Shown here: in pieces, positions 22,035 to 32,676 of the stretch
How positions within the stretch are numbered: position 1 is the stretch's first letter
Layout of the letters: each line of letters opens with the position of its first letter
Source of the DNA: Ziziphus jujuba
Taxonomy: Eukaryota > Streptophyta > Magnoliopsida > Rosales > Rhamnaceae
Length of the DNA: 64,000 nt
Reading direction: 5' to 3'
Assembly: GCF_031755915.1 (NCBI RefSeq)
Contig: NC_083380.1
Span: 12,896,001-12,960,000 of the forward strand
Translations under genes and position numbers: made by a program
Notes under the pieces: model-generated
What the model saw: the letters and a program-made list of their open reading frames with translations, nothing else
Told to the model about the DNA's origin: nothing
Databases searched by the model: none

Positions 22035-22826
22035 CTAGGGCATATGATAACTGCCTCTCCTCTGAAATCTGCCTCGTGGGCTCGGTCCACCATTACCTGA
22101 TGAGCCTGAGTTATGGCTCTTCTTAGACGCTCCCTGGCTAGGTGCTCCACTGTATGAACCTTCGAATGATCTGCGCCTCGAGGGTTTGCTCATCTCCACC
22201 TGTCTCTCTAGCTCCAACACTGCATCCCTGGCGGACTGATAGGTGGGATGTACTGATCCAGCAAGGTTGAGGGCTATGTTTTCATTCAGACCATCTATGA
22301 ACCTCACCTTCTTCGCATGATCGTCGGGAATCATGTGCATGCAGAATTCGGATAGTTCCCGAAATCTTCTCTCGTACTTGGACACTGTCATGTTCCCCTG
22401 TTGCAATTCCTCGAACTCTCTCCTTCTTGCCTCACGGTAGGCAGGAGGACAATACTCAGTAGAGAAGGCAACCTTAAACTGATCCCACGTATGCCTTCTG
22501 CAAGTTTTTTCTACTTGCCACCACTTCCGGACGTCTCCTTCTAACAAGAAACCAGAGATTCTCACCATATCCTCGTCGAGGCACTGCATTCCCTCTTCTA
22601 GGATTTTCTCCATGTTGGATAGCCAATTTATGGCTGCAGCTGGGCCTTGGCTTCCATCGAAGTTCTCGGCTCCCAAACGTCGAGCTTGATCTACGGATCG
22701 ATTACTAGAGCTTGAACCTCCTAAGGCTCGAGTTAGTTGAGAGACAAGTTGCCTAAGGCTCGATCGACTTCCGGAACTCTCAGCTGAGTGTTCCCGAGTA
22801 CTACGTGTGTTCCGCCTATGCATCAT
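22035..22826 (-). pseudogene. gag: Gag (capsid) of element A, stopped before the zinc knuckle
   Basis: I place the start at the ATGATG pair (22826-22821) because it aligns with the ATG at 28051 in element B. An upstream in-frame ATG at 22850 also exists. The protein has a Ser/Arg-rich head, then the retrotransposon Gag fold: NFDGSQGP, RKWWQ, FSTEYCPPAYR, FEELQQGNMTVSKYERRF and an LELERQ region, followed by a basic tail. A TAG near 22037 replaces the CAG found in B and cuts it off before the CCHC knuckle. Confidence 0.9.
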
Positions 22827-22951
22827 AGCAGATTCTGAGGAAACAAACAAGAGTTTAGAAACAAAGACACTAAAGCACGATTACAAAAAGAGAGAAATTT
22901 ACGGATGGGCTGTACAGCAATGCACAGTCCCTTAGGATTACAAGAACCTAT

Positions 22952-22963
22952 GCTCTGATACCA
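22952..22963 (-). other. Primer-binding site of element A (initiator Met tRNA type)
   Basis: TGGTATCAGAGC on the minus strand, two bases after the 5' LTR end. This is the usual complement of the plant initiator-Met tRNA 3' end. B and the TRIMs use the same type. Confidence 0.92.
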
Positions 22964-22965
22964 AC

Positions 22966-25586
22966 TGTCAGACACCGTCCAGAATTCCTCCCCGGAACCC
23001 TAGACAAGCCCTGATCCCAGGGAAATATCACCGAACCTTCCAACGGAAAATCCAGCAGCACCTCCCCTATGGGTAGGACTTTCCAAAAATTACCTGCACT
23101 GAAAACACACTTCTACACTTATCCCCTTATTCCTCCCACAATACTACAAATTGATTCCATAAATTTTACAGCACTTCACAAGAATAACAGCAATCTAGTG
23201 CATAAATAAAACATAAGTGTCCAAAATAGTATACAGAGCTTCATGAAGTGCTATTCAATAGAAAACACAACAAAGATGAAAGAAATATTACAACTGAATT
23301 GAACGAGTACAAAGGTACTTCTCGAACTACGATAGCGGCGGAGAATTGGTTCGCCCCGGAAGAACGTCTACCACCCTTTGCACCTAAGGGAACGGAATTT
23401 AAAAATGTGAGATGCTAATCATCTCAGTGAGTGACCCTAGCTACTGAACACTTTTAATAATAATAATAATAATACAACAAATAAAGGAATGTAATTAATA
23501 CCAGCAAATAATAACAGTTGAAAATAAAAATTTCTCTCGAAACTCTCACTAATCACTCCGTTGGAAATGTTCCCTTTTTAAAACATTTTCATAAAACCCG
23601 ATATTCGTATTTCCCGAAAACCAAGGGATCAAACAATTTAATACATAATAAATAAATAAATACCCCAATGTAATTAAAGTATAAATAAATATAATAAATA
23701 ACTTTTGTACTCTTTGGGGTTTGAAACTTTATCTGAAAATTTACACTTGACGCACCACACCATATACCGGTAATGTCCTCCGATACCCAGCGTCCTGAGC
23801 ACCGAATGGCGGGGAGATTAAAGAGAGAAACTTGCAAACAGCACTTCGGCATCCCGACAGTACCGTTGCTGAAACCGTCATCCCGGCCAAGGAGGGGGGC
23901 GGTTGTGGCCAATATCAAACTTGTCTGCCCACGATCCGATGGCAACTCACGGGAGACATAATACTTGCACGCTAAACCACATATACATACACCAGAACAC
24001 CAATACTGTATGAATGCGTCTAAAATAATTATTAAATCAACCGTACCGTTTTCCAAAATTACCGTGGAAAATATACCAATTTTCACATTTACCATCCCAC
24101 ATATTTTCATTTAACAATCCGGTACGAAAATATCGATAACCAATAGAACAATAATTTTTTTCGTAATACGAGGTTCAACAAATAAAATACCGTGCGCATA
24201 ATTACAAAATTAAACCACCAATTTAAACAAATATTTTCATAAAATATTTAAACCAATTATGCCCAAAAATAATATTTAAAACCACATACGATTTATTACT
24301 GAAAATACCTTACTCATGCATAATAATTAAAAATTAAATCACAATAAAATAATAATTAAATTGCACCACATGAGCATAATTCAAATATCAATTAAACACC
24401 AATTAAATATAATTAATTGTCCAAAAATATTTTTAAAGGTGGGTCACTGACCTTAAGCTCGTATATCAGCTAAGATCCTCCGCAGGATCAATTCCACTAC
24501 TCGCACGCGCACCGAAAACATTCACAGTACACCAACCAAATATATTAATATTTTAATCGGATAACTCCCAAATGGGTACCCGGGGAGCGAACACAAACAA
24601 CAACTAAAAATTACGAGTGATATACCGAATCGAACTTGAGTGATGAGGATCACGGATTCGGTTTTACTTCCCGGAGATCGGACCCGAGGTGGTCGGAATC
24701 TCACCGGAAAGCTTTCGGGATTCGACTCCTCAATTCTCCCAAACCATCGCGAATTGGAGGAAAAGAATGCCGGATTTGGATTCAGGAGGTCAGAATTAGT
24801 GGACAGGGACCGGCGGTGCAACTGGGTACTCGCCGGAACAGTGACTTCCGGCCGGCCGCCGCGGTCACCGGTAACCGTCGCCTGAGGCGGCGCGTGCGAT
24901 GGCCGTTGGCTGAGATTTTTAGGGGTTTTGTAGATCGAGGGGAGAGGATTCCAACGGGACCGGTGGTGAGGCAAACGGAGGCCGGACAGCGGAGAGATCG
25001 GGGTTTGAAGATTTTCGGCGCCTCGCCGGAAAATGCTCCGATCCCAGCGCGTCGGAGGTCCGGTGGCCGTGAAATTTGGTGGGCCGGCCAGAAATGAGGA
25101 GGTGGTGAGGGGTGGCTGGTGCGTGCGGCCTGAAAATGGCAACAAAGGGGTCAACGGCGGTGGCTGGTGGTGGAGGGAAAAAATCGCCACCGAGCTTCGC
25201 CGGCTCGGTCTGGGCGCGTACAGCGATCGGCGGTCGTGAAATTTCAGGGTTCGGCCGGAAATGGGAAGGCGCTCCCGTCTGGCAGGTGCGTGTAGCAGGA
25301 TCGGCCGGAAAATTGGACGATTTCCGGCAGCCGGTCGTTTCTCTCTCTCTCTCTCTCTCTCTCTCCCCTCTCTCTCTTTCTCTCTCCTCCCCGACGTTTT
25401 TGCCAAATAAAAGCCACCGTGGGTGACACTGTTCACCAACGTGGACCAATCAGGTGACTACACGTGGCATTATTGTGCACTTAAGCCAGATATAATAAAA
25501 TATTACGGTATCCTGCGAATTTCAAACGTCCATAACTTTTTAACCAGATGTCCGATTTAAGCGTGCCACTAGTCTCTGAACTCGTC
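22966..25586 (-). repeat. 5' LTR of element A, missing about its first 303 bp
   Basis: It ends GTGTCTGACA at 22966 (minus strand) and runs right to about 25586, where LTR homology stops at GAACTCGT, equivalent to 17903 in the 3' LTR. It contains a (CT)n tract (about 25339-25390), a (TAA)n tract (about 23456-23474) and the 1-kb block that the 3' LTR lost. Beyond 25586 the sequence switches to the 5' LTR of element B in opposite orientation. Frames such as those at 24522-25449 are LTR composition, not genes. Confidence 0.9.
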
Positions 25587-25587
25587 G

Positions 25588-27911
25588 ATTATATCTAGCT
25601 TAAGTGCACAGTAATCCCACGTGTCATCACCTAATTGGTCCACGTGGATGAACAGTGTCACCACGGTGGCTTTTATTTGGCAAAAACGTTGGGGAAGAGA
25701 GAGAAAGAGAGAGAGGAGAGAGAGAGAGAGAAATCGACCGGCCGTCGCAATCGTCCAATTTTTCGGCCAATTTTTGCTACACGCGCCGGCCAGACGGGAG
25801 CGGCTTCCCATTTCCGGCCGTTGGTTGCCGGACGCGCCCGGATCGAGACGGCGAAGCTCGGCGGTGATTTTTCCCTCCACCGCCAGCCACCGCGCTTTGT
25901 TTCCGGCCATTTTCAGGCCACACGCGCCAGCCACCCCTCACCACCTCTTCAATTCCGGCCTACCCACCAAATTTCATGGCCACCGGACCTCCGACGCGCC
26001 GGGATCGGAGCGTTTTCCTGCGAGAGGCCGAAAATCTTCAAACCCCGATTTCTCTGCCTTCCGGCCTCCGTTTGCCTCACCACCGGTCCCGTTGGAATCC
26101 TCTCCCCTAGATCTACAAAACCGCCAAAAAGCTCAACCAACGGCTACAGCACGCGCCGCCGCCGGCGACGGTTGCCGGTGCCCGCGGCAGCTCGCCGGAA
26201 GTTACTGTTCCACCGAGTACCCAGTTGCACCGCCGGTCCCTATCCACTGATTCCGACCTCCTGAATCCAAATCCAGCATCCTTTTTCGCCAATTTGCGAT
26301 GGTTTGGGAGAATTGAGGAGTCGAATCCCAAAAGCTTTCCGGTGAGATTCCGGCCACCTCGGGTCCGATCACCGGAAAGTAAGACCAAATCCGTGATCCT
26401 CATCACTCAAGCTTCGATTCGATATATAACTCGTAACTTTTAGATGTCATTTGTGTTCTCTCCCCGGGTACCCATTTGGGAGTTACCCGATTAAAATATT
26501 AATATATTTGGTTGGTATACTGTGGATGTTTTAGTTGCGCGTACGAGTAGTGGAGTTGATCCTGCGGAGGATCTTAGCTGATATACGCGCTTAAGGTGAG
26601 TGACCCACCTTTAAAAATATTTTGGGCAATTAATTATGTTGGTGCTTAATTGGTATTTAAATTATGCTCATGTGGTACAATTTAATTATGATTTTATTGT
26701 GATTTAATTTATTGATCATGCATGAGCAAAGTATATTTCGGTAATAATCGTATGTGGTTTTAAAAATATACTTGGGCATAATTGGTTTAAATATTTTGGA
26801 AAGAACGGTACGGTTGATTAAATAATTATTTTAGACGCATTCATACAGTATAGATGTTCTGTATATGTATATGTGGTTTAGCGCGCAAGTATTATGTCTC
26901 CCGTGAGTTGCCATTTGGACCGTGGGCAGGAAAGTTTGATATTGGCCACAGCCGCCTCCCTCCTTGGCCGGGATGACGGTTTCAGCAGCGGTACTGTCGG
27001 AACGCCGAAGTGCCGTTTGCAAGTTTCTCTCTTTAATCTCCCCGCCAGTCGGTGCTCAGGACGCTAGGTATCAGAGGGCATCACCGGTATATGGTGTGGT
27101 GCGTCAAGTGTAAATTTTCAGATAAAGTTCCAAACCTCAAAAGTGTTCAAAGTTATTTATTATGATTTATTACACTTTAATTATATATTGGGGTATTTAT
27201 TTATTTATTGTTTATCAAATGGTTTGATCCCTTGGTTTTCGGGAAGTTCGAATATCGGGTTTTGTGAAATTGTTTTAAAAAGGGAACATTTCCAACGGAG
27301 TGATTAGTGAGAGTTTTGAGGGAAAATTATTATTCCAACTGTTATTTTTATTTATTTATTAATTGTTGGTATTAATTCAATTCCCTTATTTGTTATATTA
27401 TTATTATTATTATTATTATTATTAAAAGTGTTCAGTGGCTAGGGTCACTCATTGAGATGATTAGCATCTCACGTTTTTAAGTTCCGTTCCCTTAGGTGCT
27501 AGGGGTGATAGACGTTCTTCCGGGGCGAACCAGTTCTCTGTCGCTATCGTGTTTTGAGAAGTACTTTTGTACTCATTCCTTTTAGTTGTATTATTTCTTT
27601 CATCTTGTTGTATTTTTTGTTGATTAGCACTTCATGAAGCTCTGTATACTATTTCGACACTTATGTTTTATTTATGCACTGGGCTGCTGTTACTGTTGTG
27701 AAATGCTGTAAATTTGTGGAATCAATTTGTAGTTTTGCGGGAGGAATAAGGGGGTGAAAATAGAAGTGTGTTCTCAGTGCAGGTAATTTTTGGTAAGTCC
27801 TACCCTTAAGGGAGGTGCTGCCGAATTTTCCATTGGAAAGTTCGGTGGTATTTTCCTGCGATCAGGGCTTGTCTAGGGTTCCGGGGAAGGAATTCTGGGC
27901 GGGTCCCGACA
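25588..27911 (+). repeat. 5' LTR of element B, missing its first 375 bp and an internal 185 bp
   Basis: It begins at ATTATATCTAGCTTAAG, matching 33052 in the 3' LTR, and ends GGGTCCCGACA at 27911. Near 26797 it lacks about 185 bp that the 3' LTR has at 34276-34460. The five-base word ATTTT at both breakpoints suggests microhomology-mediated deletion. (CT/GA)n lies at about 25695-25735 and (ATT)n at about 27402-27424. Open frames at 25569-26443 are not genes. Confidence 0.9.
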
Positions 27912-27913
27912 GT

Positions 27914-27925
27914 TGGTATCAGAGC
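27914..27925 (+). other. Primer-binding site of element B
   Basis: TGGTATCAGAGC, two bases after the 5' LTR end, complementary to the 3' end of initiator Met tRNA. Confidence 0.92.
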
Positions 27926-28050
27926 ATAGGTTCTTGTAATCCTAAGAGACTGTGCATTGCTGTATAGCCCATCCGTAAATTCTTCCTTTTGTAATCATGC
28001 TCAAGTGTCCCTGTTTCTAAACTCTTGTTTGTTCCTCAGAATTTGCTACG

Positions 28051-28965
28051 ATGAGTAGGCGGGACAGACGTAGAACTCGGGAACGCTCAACGGAGAGTTC
28101 CGGGAGTCAATCGAGCCTTAGAAATCTGGTCTCTCAACTAACTAGAGCCTTAGGAGGTTCAAGCTCTAGTAATCGATCCGTGGATCAGGTTCGACGTTTA
28201 GGAGCCGTGAATTTCGATGGAAGCCAAGGCCCAGCTGTAGCCATGAATTGGCTATCCAACATGGAGGAAATCTTGGAAGAGGGGATGCAGTGCCCCGACG
28301 AGGATATGGTGAGGATTTCTGGTTTCATGTTAGAAGGAGACGCCCGAAAATGGTGGCAAATAGAAAACACTCGCAGAAGGCATACATGGGATCAGTTTAA
28401 GGTTGCCTTCTCTACTGAGTATTGTCCTCCTGCCTATCGTGAGGCAAGAAGGAGAGAGTTCGAGGAACTGCAACAGGGGAACATGACAGTGTTTGAGTAC
28501 AAGAGAAGATTTCGGGAATTATTAGAATTCTGCATGCACATGATTCCCGACGATCATGTGAAGAAGGTGAGGTTCATAGACGGCTTGAATGAGAATATAG
28601 CCTTCACCCTTTCTGGATCAGTACATCCCACTTATCAGTCCGCCAGGGATGCAGTGCTCGAGCTAGAGAGACAGGCGGAGATGCGCAGACCCTCGAGGCG
28701 CAGATCATTCGAAGGTTCATATAGTGGGGTACCTCGACAGGGGGCAGCTAAGAAAAGCCATAGTTCAGGCTCAGATAGTGATGGGCTAAGCCCACGAGGC
28801 AGATTTCAGAGGAGGGGCAGTTATCGTATGCCCCAGTCAGCTCGCCATTCGATCAGTGGGGATACAAGCTCGTATCAGCAGTCACACTTTGGTTCTCCGC
28901 GGATTTGTCCAATTTGTAGGAGGAAGCATTCTGGGCCGTGTCAGATGGATGGTTTATGCTTTTAG
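28051..28965 (+). pseudogene. gag: Gag of element B, stopped within the zinc knuckle
   Basis: The ATG at 28051 opens a 304-codon frame starting MSRRDRRRTRERS. It carries the capsid landmarks NFDGSQGPAVAMNW, RKWWQIE, FSTEYCPPAYR and FEELQQGNMTVFEYKRRF, then a basic, Ser/Arg-rich tail. An added CPICRRKHSGPC segment has a knuckle-like pattern. The frame ends at GLCF-stop where A reads CFQCGQPGH, a CAG-to-TAG change inside the CCHC knuckle. It is otherwise collinear with gag of A, with scattered substitutions. Confidence 0.9.
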
Positions 28966-29487
28966 TGTGGGCAGCCAGGCCACATAAGGAGGGAGTGCCC
29001 TTATGGTAGTGGCAGTGTGCTAGGAGCAGGTCGACAAGCACAGCATACTGGTGTATTTCGAAGTCAGAGTTCCCAAGGGAGTCAGGCAGTAGGAGCTTCT
29101 TCCGGATCAGCCCAACCGTCTGCAGGATCGAGTCGAGGTAGAGGAAGGAAACCCCAGCAGACAGGTCAAGGTCGGGTGTTTACTATGATGCAGCAGGAAG
29201 CCAGGACTACGCCTGACGTTGTTACAGGTACTTTGAATATTTTTGGTAATGACGTATGTGTGCTTATAGACCCGGGAGCAACACATTCGTTTATCTCAAG
29301 AGCATTTATCGTTCGGGTCGGTATGACCCCTACTCCTTTAGAATGTCTGCTAGAAATAGCCACCCCTGCAGGAGAATCCTTGTGGCCTAGCCAGTTAATC
29401 AAGGAATGTTTCTTCTGCATCGAAGATCAAGTGATGGAAGCGGACTTGATCCTGTTGGATCTATCCGGACTTGATGTAATCTAGGGC
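28966..29487 (+). pseudogene. Zinc knuckle remainder and aspartic protease of element B
   Basis: After the TAG at 28963-28965 the same frame holds CGQPGHIRREC, a Gly/Ser/Gln linker, and a protease with intact VLIDPGATHSFIS and ILLDLSGLDVI motifs. A stop at 29482-29484 sits just before GMDWLARNHA, the conserved end of the protease. Unlike A, the catalytic Asp is kept here, so the two copies have lost protease in different ways. Confidence 0.87.
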
Positions 29488-30756
29488 ATGGATTGGTTGG
29501 CAAGGAACCATGCATCTGTAGATTGTTTTAGCAAAGAAGTTACATTTAGGAGGCCAGGGTTGCCAGAAGTTGTATTCCGTGGGGAGGTTGGAAGGCCCTT
29601 GCCGAGGTTGATATCTACCCTTACCGCCAAGAAGCTACTGAATAAAGGTTACCAAGGGTATTTGGCTCATGTGATAGATACCCGAGTAAGTGGGGTCAGG
29701 TTGGAAGACATGCCCGTTGTGCGGGATTTTCCGGATGTGTTTCCTGAGGAGTTACCAGGATTGCCTCCGGAAAGAGAAGTTGACTTTCCCATTGAATTAA
29801 TTCCGGGTACTGTGCCGATTTCTCTACCGCCGTATCGGATGGCTCCAGCGGAGCTAAGGGAGCTAAAGGTCCAATTGCAAGATTTGGTAGATAAAGGGGT
29901 TTATTAGACCAAGCATATCACCATGGGGCGCTCCAATTTTGTTTGTGAAGAAGAAGGATGGTAGTCTAAGACTGTGTATTGACTACCGGCAACTCAATAA
30001 GGTCACCATCCCTAATCGCTATCCATTGCCAGGATAGATGATCTCTTTAACCAACTCCAAGGTGCCAAAGTGTTCTCCAAGATCGACTTGAGATCTGGAT
30101 ACCATCAGTTAAGGATCTGAGAGTCGGACATTCCTAAGACTACCTTTAGGACGAGGTACGGACATTATGAATTCCTAGTGATGTCGTTCGAACTCACCAA
30201 TGCCCCAGCAGCTTTTATGAATTTGATGAATAGGGTGTTTCGTCCGTACTTGGATCGTTTTGTCATTGTATTTATAGATGACATCCTGATCTATTCAAGG
30301 AGCCAAGAAGAGCACGTGAGACATTTGAAAAGAGTGCTCCAAACTCTGAGGCAGCATCAGCTATATGCTAAATTCGACAAGTGTGAGTTCTGGTTGAATC
30401 AAGTGGGTTTTCTCGGACATATGGTGTCAGCCGAAGGCATCTATGTGGACTCCGATAAGGTGAAGGCAGTGTTGAGTTGGGAGCGCCCTATCACTGTGAG
30501 GGAAGTACGAAGTTTTCTTGGATTAGCGGGATATTACCTTCGTTTTATAGAAGGGTTTTTGAAAATTGCTGGACCGCTTCATAATTTAACCCGAAAGAAC
30601 GTTGAATTTAGTTGGACGGACAGGTGTGAACAGAGTTTTCAGGAGTTGAAGCAAAGGTTGACATCCGCACCTGTCTTAACTTTACCTAATGGGAATGAAG
30701 GTTTTGAAGTCTATTGTGATGCATCCCATCAAGGGTTGGGTTGCGTGCTAAGCTAA
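29488..30756 (+). pseudogene. pol: Reverse transcriptase of element B, frameshifted
   Basis: The linker (GMDWLARNHA ... [12 protein letters not shown]) runs from 29488 to a one-base insertion near 29893 (GATAAAGGGG against GATAAGGGG in A). About 140 bp later, near 30033, a one-base loss restores the frame. CGA-to-TGA stops it at 30118. From 30178 the frame is open through [12 protein letters not shown] (catalytic FIDD), the RT connection and the first RNase H Asp (YCDASHQG). A GCTAA tandem duplication near 30747 then shifts it out of frame. Confidence 0.88.
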
Positions 30757-31337
30757 TGCAGAATCAAAGGGTGGTAGCGTACGCATCACATCAATTGAAG
30801 CAGCACGAACAGAATTACCCTATGCATGACTTAGAATTGGCGGCGGTAGTCTTTGCTCTAAAGAACTGGAGACACTACTTGTATGGGGCCACATGCCAAA
30901 TTTATACCGACCACAAAAGCCTCAAGTACATTTTTACTCAGAAGGAGTTAAATATGATGCAAAGGAGATGGATGGAGTTGTTGAAGGATTATGACTGTGT
31001 GATTGATTATCACCCAGGCAAGGCGAATGTAGTAGCAGATGCTTTGAGTAGGAAGGCTATCGGATCTCTTGCTCACATCCAAGCCATCCAACTACCTCTC
31101 ATGGTGGAGTTGAAGAAGATGGGGGTGTTAATGCATATGCATCCTTCGGGAGTTCTTATGGCTAGTTTTCAGGTGCGACCGGTGTTGGTGGATCGTATAT
31201 TGGAGACTCAATTGGAAGATCCTGAATTGAGAACAATTAAGGGCAAGGTACAAAAAGGTCTTGATCCGGAGTTTTCCATAAGGAGGGATGGAGCCCTCGT
31301 GTATAAAGGACGACTTTGTGTTCTTGATATCCCATAA
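30757..31337 (+). pseudogene. pol: RNase H and connecting region of element B
   Basis: In the frame entered after the GCTAA duplication, [14 protein letters not shown] begins near 30753. RNase H residues follow: Glu in [11 protein letters not shown], Asp in YTDHKSLKY and Asp in [12 protein letters not shown]-to-TAA change ends it at 31337 within CVLDIP-stop, where A has IPELKKE. The His in TDHKSL is the family-typical residue, which A has changed to Tyr. Confidence 0.85.
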
Positions 31338-32024
31338 CTCAAGAAGGAGATTTTCGAAGAGGCGCATAGCTCGATGTATGCGATGCATCCTGGAAGTACC
31401 AAAATGTACCGAACGCTTGTTAAGTATTATTGGTGGATTGGCATGAAGAGAGAAGTGGCAGATTTTGTATCAAAGTGTTTAATCTGCCAACAAGTAAAGG
31501 CAGAAAGACAGAAGCCTTCGGGACTACTCCAATCCTTACCGATTCCCGTGTGGAAGTGGGAAGAACTCAACATGGACTTCGTATTCAAGCTTCCTTCCAC
31601 ACCTAGAAGGTACGATGGCATTTGGGTAATCATCGATCGTCTTACCAAGTCGGCACACTTCTTACCGGTACGAGAACGTTTTTCACCGGAGAAGTTAGCC
31701 CAGTTATTCGTGCAACGTATTGTAAGTTTTCATGGGGTACCGTTAGCCATCGTCTTCAATCGAGATTCGTATTTTATTTCACGAATATGGCGGAAGTTGG
31801 CTGATGCATTAGGAGCAAGACTTAACTACAGCACCGCTTTTCACCCGCAATCTGATGGACAAGCTAAGCGCACAATTCAGACATTAGAAGACATGCTAAG
31901 GTCGTGTGTTATGCAATTTCGCGGTAGTTGGGATGAACAATTGCCATTGATAGAATTTGTCTACAACAACAGTTATCAGGCGAGTATTGGGATGTCCCCG
32001 TATGAAGCTTTACATGGGAGGTAG
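31338..32024 (+). pseudogene. pol: Integrase of element B with two catalytic residues lost
   Basis: The HHCC finger is present ([10 protein letters not shown] ... CLICQQ), as is the first catalytic Asp in NMDFVF. The second motif reads VFNRDSYF instead of VSDRDPRF, so Asp is replaced by Asn. The third reads GQAKRTIQ instead of GQAERTIQ, so Glu is replaced by Lys. With two of three metal-binding acids gone, this integrase could not act even if the stops were absent. The frame ends at TAG (32022-32024), a CAG codon in A. Confidence 0.9.
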
Positions 32025-32630
32025 TGTCGGACATCTCTGTGTTGGAATGAGGTAGGAGAAGAGAGACTCCTTGCAATGAATAATGCGGTTGGATCTGAAT
32101 ATTTAAGGATGACTTTGGACAAGGTGAAAATCATTAAGGACCGATTGAAGGTTGCTCAAGATCGACAGAAGAGTTACGCCGATGTGCGTAGGAAGGATTT
32201 GGAATTCGAAGTAGGGGATTGGGTATTCCTAAAGCTATCTCCATGGAAAGGAGTCGTACGCTTTGGTCGACGAGGTAAGTTGGGTCCTCGTTATATTGGG
32301 CCTTACGAGATTACGGAGAGGATTGGCCCTGTGGCTTATAGGTTGGCGTTACCGGAAGAGCTAGCCCGAGTGCACAACGTGTTTCATGTTTCGATGCTAC
32401 GGAGGCATATTGCAGACCCCTCACACGTACTCGAGAGTCCTGACATAGAATTAAGGGAAGATCTTTCGTAGGTGGAGCAGCCAGTGCAGATTTTGGATCG
32501 CGAGGAGCTGGTGCTACGTAACAAGACTATTCCTCTAGTTAAAGTTTTATGGCGAAACCATTTAGTCGAGGAAGCAACGTGGGAGCTCGAAGCGCAGATG
32601 CGTGATCAGTACCCTTATCTGTTCCAGTGA
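32025..32630 (+). pseudogene. pol: Integrase C-terminus and chromodomain of element B
   Basis: The same frame continues with GDWVFLKLSPWKG, GPRYIGPYEI and HVSMLRRHI. A TAG at 32469-32471 breaks it where A has Tyr. The tail VLWRNHLVEEATWELE is the chromodomain-like end, with Leu replacing the Pro of the WEPE seen in A. The natural stop is TGA at 32628-32630, about 47 bp before the 3' LTR. Confidence 0.87.
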
Positions 32631-32660
32631 CTTGCGGAATTTCAAAGATGAAATTTTTAT

Positions 32661-32676
32661 AAGGGGGGGGGGAGGT
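32661..32676 (+). other. Polypurine tract of element B
   Basis: AAGGGGGGGGGGAGG followed by a single T before the LTR start at 32677. The G run is longer than in A, probably slippage. Confidence 0.85.

Larger units (their letters stand above)
16330..25586 (-). mobile_element. Element A: Ty3/gypsy chromovirus (Tekay/Del-like), minus strand, 5' LTR truncated
   Basis: Order on the minus strand: truncated 5' LTR (25586-22966), tRNA-iMet-type primer-binding site (22963-22952), one long gag-protease-RT-RNase H-integrase-chromodomain frame (22826-18250), polypurine tract (18220-18207), 3' LTR (18206-16330). The frame is broken by three stops (near 22037, 21221 and 18837) and one single-base frameshift near 19333. 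LTRs that would be about 2.9 kb and a C-terminal chromodomain suggest the Tekay/Del lineage. In an approximately 430-base sample at the LTR ends I counted about 18 differences, roughly 96% identity. Confidence 0.92.

Noticed and set aside
24522..26443. Frames up to 305 codons around the A/B junction
   Set aside because: They are the same LTR leader read on either strand; length comes from low stop density in GC-rich repeats, not coding.
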